DNA of 58,577 nucleotides, taken from assembly GCA_017429835.1 (NCBI GenBank), contig JAFROD010000024.1:1-58577 (forward strand). The letters are read 5' to 3'. Shown here in pieces: positions 1 through 5,895 of this stretch. The stretch comes from Oscillospiraceae bacterium (GTDB lineage Bacteria > Bacillota > Clostridia > Oscillospirales > Oscillospiraceae). Every line of letters starts with the position of its first letter. Within the stretch, counting starts at the first letter, position 1. Under the pieces are notes generated by a model that was not told the DNA's origin, made no database searches, and saw only the letters and a program-made list of their open reading frames with translations. The position numbers and the translations under genes were made by a program.

Positions 1-552
1 TCAATATCCACAGTTAATGTTCTCCCAGATCTGCGAAGCAGTTTCCTTTGCAGGTCTGTTTGTTATGCCTGCATTCGGTTCTCACGCGCAATACAATTCG
101 TTTGCATTTTGGGGCTTGACAACTATTTGCAGGTTTGCCAAAACAAAAAACCATATTTTTGCGCCTCAATGATTGGCGCAGCTAAAAATGGTTCTCGCAA
201 AAAAGTTCGTAAACGCGGAGAACGAAAAAGCGGCAGTTTTCTCTTCCGCAAGCAGGGCATCCCGGGGTAGAAAAACTCCGGGATGCGTCTTGTTAGGGCA
301 TCACCCTAAGACCTTCTTTGCAGATTTTTCAAATCCGCAACCGCGCGCCTCGCCGGCGCTTTGTGAATTATTTATGCTGCCGTCCGTTGCGTGAAGGCAA
401 AATGAAACACGTTCGGTCTCTACGCCGATTGCCATGAAACGTTTTTGCGGACGGTCTGCTTCGCAGCAAAAGAATCGCCGCGATCTCGCGCCGCCCACAC
501 AAAACTTTCATTCGCTGCTGTCGACTCTTGCATATCAAGCAAATCAAAGTTC
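1..552. other. Non-coding or decayed region at window start
   Basis: I see no convincing gene here. Short open frames exist on both strands but lack ribosome binding sites and family resemblance. A GC-rich inverted repeat (arms at 257-265 and 278-286, GCATCCCGG/CCGGGATGC) lacks a following T-tract. A TTGACA at 116-121 has no good -10 partner. Given what follows, this is probably degenerated mobile-element DNA. Confidence 0.4.
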
Positions 553-581
553 TTGCTATTTTCCCGAAGCTATGCTACAAT
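553..581 (+). promoter_or_regulatory. Sigma-A-type promoter of the structured leader
   Basis: TTGCTA (553-558) and TACAAT (576-581) are separated by 17 bp. Transcription would begin near 588, exactly at the 5' arm of the folded leader, which supports the assignment. Confidence 0.65.
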
Positions 582-587
582 AGCGTT

Positions 588-750
588 GCAGCACAATTTT
601 ATAATAATTCCAACTATGTAGGTGTGTGTTTTTTTTGGTAAAAACACACGCCCCGCTTTCATACGCCTACGTGGTTGGAAGTAAGATTGTGCTGCAGCAA
701 TCGGAGTTGTGTGTTTTTCGGGCGTACACTTCGGTGTGCGCCTTTTTTGT
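588..750 (+). ncRNA. Structured leader RNA with mutually exclusive pairings and UUCG terminator (attenuator candidate)
   Basis: Three nested stems are visible. A perfect 10-bp outer stem (588-597 with 686-695) encloses a 15-position stem with two wobble pairs (608-622 with 666-680), which encloses a hairpin GTGTGTTTTT (624-633) with AAAAACACAC (640-649). A second copy of GTGTGTTTTT at 709-718 could compete for 640-649. It is followed at once by a terminator with a C(UUCG)G loop (721-742) and a T6 tract. The 57-aa gene starts 17 nt after the T-tract, so the RNA could control read-through into it. I cannot match it to a known riboswitch class, and the trigger is unknown. Confidence 0.55.
721..748 (+). 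terminator. Intrinsic terminator with UUCG tetraloop upstream of the 57-aa gene
   Basis: GGCGTACAC (721-729), loop TTCG, GTGTGCGCC (734-742) with one G-U pair, then T6 (743-748). It lies between the promoter and the first gene, so it can only be regulatory or leaky. Confidence 0.75.
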
Positions 751-764
751 CGGAGGGCTGCGGC

Positions 765-938
765 ATGGATGTAAACTATTTCAAGGATATTCTTTTCGAT
801 CTGATGAATGAGAGCGATGCGCTCGACGTCGCCGACATTCAGAGCGACGACAGAGCAAACACGTTCACCGTATTGATGAAAGACGGTACATCGTTCTTGC
901 TCCACGTCACCAAAATGGAAAACCGAACGATTGCATAG
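765..938 (+). CDS. Small conserved mobile-element protein (57 aa), function unknown
   Basis: The ATG at 765 is preceded by GGAGGG at 752-757 (7-nt gap), which decides this start over in-frame upstream codons inside the terminator. The 57-residue product is acidic and soluble with no membrane segment: an N-terminal helix (MDVNYFKDILFDLMNESDAL) is followed by short strands ending in KDGTSFLLHV. I recall similar short proteins next to serine recombinases in Clostridia conjugative elements, but I know of no assigned function. The recombinase remnant follows immediately. Coding is likely because of the RBS and composition; the role is unknown. Confidence 0.55.
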   Translation: MDVNYFKDILFDLMNESDALDVADIQSDDRANTFTVLMKDGTSFLLHVTKMENRTIA

Positions 939-1323
939 AATAAAAGAAAAACGGAGCAGGATGATTGAGGGAGAGTTGACCGAGCTGGAAGCAGAGATAA
1001 ACATCGCTGCCGAGCTCATCGAGGAGTGCATCAAGGAAAACGCTCACGCTGCCCTCGATCAGGCTGAATACCAGAAACGCTACGACGGTCTGGTAGCCCG
1101 GTTCGATAAGACCAAGGCCAGACACACCGAGGTCATCGACCCGATTGCCGAGCGCACGGCCCGAAAACACCAAATCGAGACCTACCTGAAGAACCTGCGG
1201 AGCCGGGAGCCGCTGACGGATTTCCGGGAAACAGACTGGCTGGCGATGGTGGACTACATCACCGTTCACAAAAAGAACGACATCCGGGTGACCTTCAAGG
1301 ACGGCACCGAGATCAAGGCATAA
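931..1323 (+). pseudogene. C-terminal remnant of a large serine recombinase
   Basis: The translated frame contains a charged coiled-coil stretch rich in Glu and Lys, then a C-terminus of the form FRETDWLAMVDYITVHKKND and ending VTFKDGTEIKA. This matches the end of TnpX/CisA-type large serine recombinases found on Firmicutes transposons. The catalytic resolvase domain, recombinase domain and zinc ribbon (about 400 residues) are absent, so the enzyme is dead. The first codons overlap the end of the 57-aa gene and are probably a junction, with real recombinase similarity starting near 961. It marks the scar of a deleted or rearranged element. Confidence 0.7.
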
Positions 1324-1498
1324 TCCCATAGACGCAGCAACGCCTCTGAACCACATCGGATCAGAGGCGTTTTGTTATTTCTGCTCGGTTGGGCAGATCT
1401 TCGGGAGGATTTCAAGGAAGTGCTGGCCGATTTTCTCGGCATCATAGCCGTTGGCCTCGCAGATGAACCGGACAGTATCCGGCAGCAGCACATGGCCC
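1324..1498. repeat. Left copy of the 175-bp direct repeat flanking the RiPP cassette
   Basis: This stretch aligns without gaps to 4455-4629 (constant offset 3131). It contains a terminator hairpin plus the last roughly 40 codons (minus strand, stop at 1375-1377) of the small gene that is intact in the right copy. Similarity ends at 1498, immediately next to the stop codon of the TetR gene at 1499-1501. Confidence 0.85.
1340..1373. terminator. Terminator hairpin in the left repeat
   Basis: ACGCCTCTGA (1340-1349) pairs perfectly with TCAGAGGCGT (1361-1370), followed by a short T run. It would terminate transcription reading rightward out of the recombinase remnant. Confidence 0.6.
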
Positions 1499-2080
1499 CT
1501 ACTTTCCAAATTTGATATTCAAATCATCGTTTAATGTCAGCGCAACGCCTTTTTTAATAATGCCATCTCCAATCTTATAGGTAAACTCGTCAGGAATTAT
1601 CTCACTGGATAACTCATACAGCATTATTTCGACCAGTCCGGCCAGAACACAGTTTGCAACATCATTTTTTACATCGTTGCCGGTTTTGTAATCCAAACCG
1701 ATATCTTCTGCAAAATGCTCTTTGATGAATTCTCGATAATTTACAGCAAACTCTCCGCCACGCTGCTCTAAAACCAACGGGATGAGATACTTTCGATTTT
1801 CTTGAAACATCTTACGCATTTCTACCATGACCTGCTGAAAGTTGCCCTTATCTCGATTCTTACTCTCAATCGTTGATATAAGCAGATTCATCATCCGTGT
1901 TTTGATCTCTGCCAGAACATCATCGACCCATTCATAATAAAAATAGAAAGTGGACTTGTGAATACCGGCTTTCTCGATGATTTTCTTTACCGTTATCCGC
2001 TCGTTGTTTATCATCAAATTCCAGTAGGCATCTTCGATCTTTGCCTTCGTGCGCTCTCTGGCTTCTTTATATTGACTCAT
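1499..2080 (-). CDS. TetR/AcrR-family transcriptional regulator
   Basis: A 193-residue protein with an N-terminal TetR helix-turn-helix (about residues 28-50, containing ITVKKIIEKAGIHKSTFYFYY) and a divergent all-helical ligand domain. It is transcribed away from the RiPP genes, so it is the likely local repressor of that operon and of itself; the inducer is unknown. The stop codon abuts the left 175-bp repeat, which suggests that the regulator belongs to the inserted cassette. The gene looks clearly more AT-rich by eye than the polysaccharide genes downstream, consistent with transfer. Family assignment is secure; the regulatory target is inferred from position. Confidence 0.85.
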   Translation of the reverse strand: MSQYKEARERTKAKIEDAYWNLMINNERITVKKIIEKAGIHKSTFYFYYEWVDDVLAEIKTRMMNLLISTIESKNRDKGNFQQVMVEMRKMFQENRKYLIPLVLEQRGGEFAVNYREFIKEHFAEDIGLDYKTGNDVKNDVANCVLAGLVEIMLYELSSEIIPDEFTYKIGDGIIKKGVALTLNDDLNIKFGK

Positions 2081-2110
2081 GGAAGAAACTCCTTATGCGT
2101 AGTTTTGCTT

Positions 2111-2140
2111 ATTATATCACAAAATCCGACTCTTAGTCTA
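2111..2140 (-). promoter_or_regulatory. Probable TetR promoter and operator in the divergent intergenic region
   Basis: On the minus strand TAGACT (2135-2140) and TATAAT (2111-2116) are 18 bp apart. A short palindrome, GACTCTTAGTC (2128-2138), overlaps the -35 and is a candidate TetR operator. I found no equally convincing promoter for the rightward precursor gene. Confidence 0.4.
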
Positions 2141-2210
2141 TATTTGACCAGTGCTTTTTTCTGGAATCTCAGTAAAATATAAATAGAATCTTTGAAAGGA
2201 GGAAAACGCC

Positions 2211-2402
2211 ATGTTCGACGAAAAGGTTGCAAGCACCGCTTGTGGAACTGCAGATCCGGCTCCGGCACCTGCCTGCGGAACTGCTGATCCTAATCCGGCG
2301 CCTGCTTGTGGGTCGAAAGATCCGGAACCCGCACCTGCTTGCGGTACGAAAGATCCAGAACCCGCACCTGCTTGCGGAACCAAAGATCCGGAAGCAAAGT
2401 AA
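2211..2402 (+). CDS. RiPP precursor peptide with five C-X3-D repeats (ranthipeptide-like)
   Basis: A 63-residue peptide with an excellent RBS (AAAGGAGG, 8 nt before the ATG). Cys occurs at residues 11, 22, 33, 44 and 55 and Asp at 15, 26, 37, 48 and 59: five units with exact 11-residue spacing of the form ACG(T/S)xDPxPAP. C-X3-D repeats are the signature of the freyrasin precursor PapA, where a SPASM radical SAM enzyme joins Cys sulfur to the Asp beta-carbon. A SPASM radical SAM gene follows directly. Unusually, only about ten residues (MFDEKVASTA) precede the first Cys, so there is almost no leader, and no protease or exporter is adjacent. The thioether product is inference by motif; the repeat geometry is seen directly. 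Confidence 0.85.
   Translation: MFDEKVASTACGTADPAPAPACGTADPNPAPACGSKDPEPAPACGTKDPEPAPACGTKDPEAK
2238..2399 (+). repeat. Tandem 33-bp repeats encoding the 11-residue RiPP core units
   Basis: Five head-to-tail units with 33-nt period, the last one truncated, begin at the codon for Ala10. Near-identity of units 3-5 (CGTKDPEPAPA type) suggests recent expansion by slippage or unequal recombination, so copy number may vary between strains. Confidence 0.85.
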
Positions 2403-2411
2403 AGAAGCAAG

Positions 2412-2447
2412 GCGTCAATTCCGGACGAGTTGACGCCTTCGTTTTTA
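2412..2447 (+). terminator. Hairpin between precursor and radical SAM gene (leaky terminator or processing site)
   Basis: GGCGTCAA (2412-2419) and TTGACGCC (2431-2438) form a perfect 8-bp stem, followed by TTCGTTTTT. Placed between a precursor and its modifying enzyme, it would keep precursor transcript in excess, a common RiPP arrangement. Confidence 0.65.
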
Positions 2448-2466
2448 TCAAGAGGCGTTTTTTAGT

Positions 2467-3507
2467 ATGAAGAGTTATTTTGCGATCCAATGGCACATCA
2501 CTGACGTATGCGATCAGCGGTGTAAGCATTGCTATATTTTTTCTGAAGGGCACCCTGCGCTCGTCACAATGCCCTTCGAGGATATGATTTATGTCACAAA
2601 TCAGATCATCGACTTCTGCGACAGAATCAACAGAACACCATATATCTATCTCACTGGCGGCGATCCGATCCTTCACCCGGACTTCTGGAGACTGCTTGAA
2701 TATTTTCATGAAAAAGAGCTGCGCTTCTGCATCATGGGGAATCCGTTCCACCTGACTGCGGACGTCTGCAAAAGAATGCATGACCTCGGCTGCGTCAAAT
2801 ATCAGGTCTCCCTTGATGGCTTGGAAGAAACGCACGATATGTTCCGCAAACCGGGCAGCTTCAAGGCTACACTTAAGACAATCAAACTCATTAAAGAGTC
2901 AGGAATGTGGGCAGCGGTCATGTCTACCGTTTCCAAAACAAATCATAAAGAGATCCCTGCCCTGATAGATCTGGTCGATGAACTTGGCGTTGATGTATAC
3001 GCAATTGGACGTTATTGTCCGACAAGCATTGAAAAAGCGTATGATTCTGATATTCACATGACTCCACAGGAGTATAAGGCATATATGGATGAGTGCTACG
3101 AGCGTTACATGGCACACAAGGACTCAAAAACGACTTATCAGCTGAAGGATCATCTGTGGACTTTATATCAATACGAAAAAGGATTGTTTTCTCCGGATGA
3201 GGCCCTTCCTGCCAATGCCATTGTAGATGGTTGTAATTGCGGGCGTAACCACGTGACGATCCTCCCGACGGGAGCAGTCTACGCCTGTCGGAGAATGGAA
3301 TCAGAGATAGGATCGGTAATGACCGAGGACCTGTATGACCTGTGGACATCATCAAGGTTTGATGAATACAGACAGTATGATAAATTTGTAAAATGCAATA
3401 AATGCAAGCTGAAGGCATACTGTCGCGGCTGTCCGTCCGTCACCTACGGATATACACATAATATGTATGACGCAGATCCGCAGTGCTGGATGGAGGTTGA
3501 AGAATGA
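2467..3507 (+). CDS. Radical SAM/SPASM peptide maturase for the C-X3-D precursor
   Basis: A 346-residue enzyme. The radical SAM cluster motif CDQRCKHC places its cysteines at 15, 19 and 22, and the SAM-binding TGGDP motif lies at 63-67. The C-terminal SPASM region has cysteines at about 256, 258, 274, 310, 313, 319, 322 and 340, enough for two auxiliary [4Fe-4S] clusters. The chain enters the barrel after only 14 residues, so there is no N-terminal RRE domain, unlike PapB, the freyrasin maturase. By position it should install Cys-to-Asp thioethers on the 63-aa peptide. Its stop overlaps the start of the next gene (ATGA), implying translational coupling. A general radical SAM/SPASM assignment is firm; the exact bond is inference. 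Confidence 0.85.
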   Translation: MKSYFAIQWHITDVCDQRCKHCYIFSEGHPALVTMPFEDMIYVTNQIIDFCDRINRTPYIYLTGGDPILHPDFWRLLEYFHEKELRFCIMGNPFHLTADVCKRMHDLGCVKYQVSLDGLEETHDMFRKPGSFKATLKTIKLIKESGMWAAVMSTVSKTNHKEIPALIDLVDELGVDVYAIGRYCPTSIEKAYDSDIHMTPQEYKAYMDECYERYMAHKDSKTTYQLKDHLWTLYQYEKGLFSPDEALPANAIVDGCNCGRNHVTILPTGAVYACRRMESEIGSVMTEDLYDLWTSSRFDEYRQYDKFVKCNKCKLKAYCRGCPSVTYGYTHNMYDADPQCWMEVEE

Positions 3508-4454
3508 AAGCTGTAGTCTTAAAAGATGTTGCCAACAGTGACGATATTGTCCTTGAAGAACTTGAAATGCCGAAGGCCAGAAAAGGATGGATACTCGTAA
3601 AAATAATAGCCTTTGGCATGAACCACTCGGAGCTCGTGCTTCGTGTCAATGAAATTCGTGCAGATTATATCAAGAAGCCGATCGTACCGGGGATTGAATG
3701 CGTGGGAATTGTTGAGGACTCACTTGATGACGGTTTTGAAAAGGGTGATCTGGTCTGTTCTCTGATGGGCGGACTCGGAAGGAATTTTAACGGTTCCTAT
3801 GAAGAATATGCCATCTTGCCTGTACAGCAAGTGTTTCACATCTCTTCAAATCTTGATGCGGAACATCTTGCAGCAATTCCGGAGACCTTTTTTACGGCAT
3901 GGGGGTCTTTGTTTGAATGCCTGAACCTGCAACCGACCGATATACTGCTTATCAGAGGTGCTACTTCTGCGCTGGGATATGCCGCCATGCAAATCGCAAC
4001 AGCACTCGGATGCAAAGTGTACGGTACAACGCACAAAAGAGAGAAAATGCATCTGATCACCGACCTCGGATGTGAAGCTGTCTTTGATCCTGCAAACAAA
4101 CTGCCGGACGGACTTTATGCAAATAAGATATTAGAGCTAATTGGCCCGAAGACAATCAGAAATTCTCTCAGTCATCTTTACCACGGAGGAATCGTTTGTA
4201 ATACCGGAATATTAGGTGGAGAATATTATTTGAACGGATTTGATCCGATAAAGGAAATACCGAACGGATGTTATCTCACCGGTTTTTTCTCAAACTATCC
4301 CACTCAGGCTACAATAGACAAGATTTTTGCCTTTATCGACGAGCACAATATTACTCCTTTTATAGGCGCCTCCTTTAAGTTTTCAAACATAAAACGGGCC
4401 ATCAAAGCTCAGGAAAAAGGTGTAGACGGAAAGATAGTCGTAGTTATGGATTGA
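3504..4454 (+). CDS. Medium-chain dehydrogenase/reductase (quinone-oxidoreductase type)
   Basis: A 316-residue MDR-superfamily protein. It has an N-terminal GroES-like domain and a Rossmann NAD(P)-binding domain with a GATSALGYAAMQIA loop at about residues 151-164. The catalytic-zinc cysteine/histidine set of alcohol dehydrogenases is not evident, so it resembles zinc-independent quinone or enoyl reductases. It overlaps the maturase by 4 bp and ends just before the right 175-bp repeat, making it the last cassette gene. MDR proteins are known as RiPP tailoring reductases (LtnJ in lacticin 3147 reduces dehydroalanine), so a tailoring role is plausible. A passenger function such as stress detoxification cannot be excluded. 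Confidence 0.8.
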   Translation: MKAVVLKDVANSDDIVLEELEMPKARKGWILVKIIAFGMNHSELVLRVNEIRADYIKKPIVPGIECVGIVEDSLDDGFEKGDLVCSLMGGLGRNFNGSYEEYAILPVQQVFHISSNLDAEHLAAIPETFFTAWGSLFECLNLQPTDILLIRGATSALGYAAMQIATALGCKVYGTTHKREKMHLITDLGCEAVFDPANKLPDGLYANKILELIGPKTIRNSLSHLYHGGIVCNTGILGGEYYLNGFDPIKEIPNGCYLTGFFSNYPTQATIDKIFAFIDEHNITPFIGASFKFSNIKRAIKAQEKGVDGKIVVVMD

Positions 4455-4629
4455 TCTCATAAACGCAGCAACGCCTCTGAACCACATCGGGTCGGGGGCG
4501 TTTTATTATTTCTGCTCGGGTGGGCAGATCTGCGGTAGAATTTCAAGGAAGTGCTGACCAATCTTCTCAGCGTCATAGCCGTTGGCCTCGCAGATGAATC
4601 GGACGGTATCCGGCAGCAGGATATGGCCT
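4455..4629. repeat. Right copy of the 175-bp direct repeat flanking the RiPP cassette
   Basis: It aligns without gaps to 1324-1498, with scattered substitutions. It includes a wobble-containing version of the terminator and the C-terminal two-thirds of the intact 61-aa gene that continues to 4691. Confidence 0.85.
4471..4504 (+). terminator. Terminator at the end of the RiPP operon
   Basis: ACGCCTCTGA (4471-4480) and TCGGGGGCGT (4492-4501), paired with G-U wobbles, are followed by TTTTATT. It is homologous to the hairpin at 1340-1373 and is well placed to end the precursor-maturase-MDR transcript. Confidence 0.6.
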
Positions 4630-4691
4630 TTTGCCTTCTCAGCTTTGTATTTTTGCCACTCTTCGTATTCTTTAATTGTGATTTGCTTCAT
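4506..4691 (-). CDS. Small mobile-element protein (61 aa), function unknown
   Basis: A 61-residue charged protein starting MKQITIKEYEEWQKYKAEKA, preceded by GAGG nine nt upstream of the ATG. It has a basic/acidic N-terminal helix and a C-terminal half (LLPDTVRFICEANGYDAEKI) that resembles a small DNA-binding fold, although I cannot name the family. The C-terminal part is duplicated at 1375-1498, beside the recombinase stub. Short proteins of this type accompany serine recombinases in Clostridia elements. A 22-codon frame (MCEYINDARIHCLGAIKATM, then SR) ends just upstream and may be a leader peptide. Confidence 0.55.
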   Translation of the reverse strand: MKQITIKEYEEWQKYKAEKAKGHILLPDTVRFICEANGYDAEKIGQHFLEILPQICPPEQK

Positions 4692-5154
4692 AACGGTTAC
4701 CTCGACATAGTTGCTTTAATCGCGCCAAGACAGTGGATTCTAGCGTCGTTGATGTATTCGCACATATGTCACAGTCTCCCGATTGCCACACCTTGTTATA
4801 TCCTGTTAAGGATTTTTCTTGCCCTTGCTTTTGCCCTTATGAGTAGCCGGGGCGTCGTTGAAATGGTGTAACAATTAATAAAGGGATTCGGTGAGCATAT
4901 TGCGGAAAATCCTTTGTTTTCAACGGTTTCAGAGGATTTCATTAAAGCCCTATAATCACTGGCGGATGCCTATGATTTCGGGGATTTCAAATCCCGATTT
5001 GTCGAGATTTCTACTTTCTTTGGTATAGTTCCATTATAGTCGATGATCGGATGGATGACAAGGGCAAAATCAGCGCCTCGGGCGCTTCCACTGCAATTAT
5101 CGGACGCTATGTGTCCGCAAAAACTGACACGAGAATTTTTTTGAAAAAAACCTA
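4692..5154. other. Decayed mobile-element DNA with gene fragments
   Basis: No intact gene is visible. On the minus strand around 4790-4870 a short C-terminal fragment reads HHFNDAPATHKGKSKGKKNP then stop, the basic tail of some lost element protein. On the plus strand around 4890-5035 in-frame pieces such as EHIAENPLFSTVSEDFIKAL and LADAYDFGDFKSRFVEISTF are separated by stops. They vaguely resemble the tail of a hybrid signalling protein. At 5040-5157 a frame (DDRMDDKGKISASGASTAII ... FLKKTY) looks like the end of another truncated gene. All assignments are weak. Confidence 0.4.
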
Positions 5155-5183
5155 TTGACAATGATCTCCGAGTGGATTATAAT
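5155..5183 (+). promoter_or_regulatory. Consensus sigma-A promoter of the tRNA-Ala element
   Basis: TTGACA (5155-5160), 17-bp spacer, TATAAT (5178-5183): a perfect consensus. The start would fall near 5190, immediately before or in the LexA-like box. Confidence 0.8.
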
Positions 5184-5194
5184 GACATCGTAAT

Positions 5195-5208
5195 CAAACA
5201 TTTGTTCG
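5195..5208 (+). promoter_or_regulatory. LexA (SOS) box candidate
   Basis: CAAACATTTGTTCG differs at one position from the Gram-positive LexA consensus CGAACnnnnGTTCG. It begins 11 bp after the -10 of a perfect promoter, where a repressor would block initiation. This suggests SOS induction of the element's first genes. Confidence 0.6.
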
Positions 5209-5243
5209 TATATAGCCGTTGTAATTCTTCAGGGAGTGATGCA

Positions 5244-5610
5244 ATGAACAGCAAAATAATGCGCGTTTCTACTCGCTTCGGAGATTGTTCGGAACGACGG
5301 CGGATTAGATTGGTTGGTGCAGCGAATGGAAGCTAACCGCAAACCGAAGTTTCAGAGCGCACCCGTCCCGGAAAAGGTTGAGTATTTTATGAGAATCTCG
5401 ACCGAGGAATGTGTTAATCTGACGGGACGGGAAGTAAAATGGCCTTACTGCCATTTTCCCTTAACGCACGTATTCAGTGACGCAAGCGGGCATCTTCGCG
5501 TGAAATGCCGGAAGTGCAAGGGCACTGCTATTGTGAATTTGGGCTATTTCTATACATCAAAATACCTTGGCAGATTGAAAGCCCTTGAACAAGACCAAAA
5601 TCAATATTAG
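5244..5610 (+). pseudogene. Zinc-ribbon (Com-like) small protein with a 5' frameshift
   Basis: The frame 5260-5610 reads convincingly as protein (LLASEIVRNDGGLDWLVQRM, then EANRKPKF) and ends in a zinc ribbon (WPYC ... VKCRKCKGTAIVNLGYF). It has no good start: the ATG with RBS (AGGGAG, start 5244, MNSKIMR...) is in another frame and stops at 5336. One extra base near 5257-5265 would explain this. The first ribbon cysteine is replaced by Trp (WPYC instead of CPYC), also suggesting decay. A shortened product could still start at TTG 5314 or ATG 5326 (95 aa). Com-like proteins are common small phage and element products of unclear role. Confidence 0.5.
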
Positions 5611-5624
5611 ATCACATTATAGCG

Positions 5625-5745
5625 AGTAAGCGGAGCCGGCCTGAACAGCCGAGACTACCCAGGCACCGTATGATGGACAAGCATAGGAGACTATGCTCTG
5701 TTGTCGTGCGGTGTTTTTTACGCTCCGCCCATCATACGATGCTAT
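5625..5745 (+). ncRNA. Structured non-coding segment upstream of the primase gene
   Basis: A 10-bp inverted repeat CGTATGATGG (5667-5676) / CCATCATACG (5729-5738) encloses an inner hairpin AGCATA/TATGCT (5680-5685/5692-5697). The preceding stretch can form GGC/GCC-rich pairs. No ORF is present. It could be a regulatory RNA or a cis replication element of the integrated element. I do not recognise the family. Confidence 0.4.
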
Positions 5746-5752
5746 AAATCAG

Positions 5753-5785
5753 GCTCCTTCCGCTTCGCGCGAAAGGAGCTTTTCT
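5753..5785 (+). terminator. Intrinsic terminator before the primase leader
   Basis: GCTCCTT (5753-5759) pairs with AAGGAGC (5773-5779), with an inner CGC/GCG pair and a TTTTCTT tail. It separates the upstream transcript from the primase gene. Confidence 0.65.
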
Positions 5786-5801
5786 TATGCGTAAAACCTG
5801 G

Positions 5802-5819
5802 CGCTGCGACGTCGCAGCG
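5802..5819. promoter_or_regulatory. 18-bp perfect palindrome upstream of the primase
   Basis: CGCTGCGACGTCGCAGCG is a perfect palindrome 77 bp before the primase start. It is a candidate operator or initiator-binding site for the element. Confidence 0.4.
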
Positions 5820-5895
5820 TATCCTTGACCACCGCGTCCGTGCACCTTGACAATTTCATATTTTCACAAAACAAACCCTTATGGAGGAATGGTAA

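Noticed and set aside
2238..2399. CRISPR-like array
   Set aside because: The 33-bp units are contiguous, in frame and without spacers. No CRISPR array or cas gene is visible in the window.
2211..2402. Precursor ORF as mere low-complexity or spacer protein
   Set aside because: Exact 11-residue Cys and Asp periodicity beside a SPASM radical SAM gene is much better explained by a RiPP precursor.
2138..2410. Minus-strand repeat protein (GAGSGSFVPQA-type repeats) opposite the RiPP precursor
   Set aside because: The repeats are the antisense of the precursor repeats; the plus strand has the strong RBS, operon context and Cys-Asp periodicity.
4970..5161. 63-codon minus-strand ORF
   Set aside because: No RBS or homology; the plus strand of the same stretch shows fragments that look more protein-like, and a perfect promoter begins within it.
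5625..5660. Left attachment site homologous to the tRNA-Ala 3' end
   Set aside because: A short resemblance (GAGTAAGCGG versus GAGATAAGCGG) is too brief and imperfect; no convincing attL copy was found in the window.
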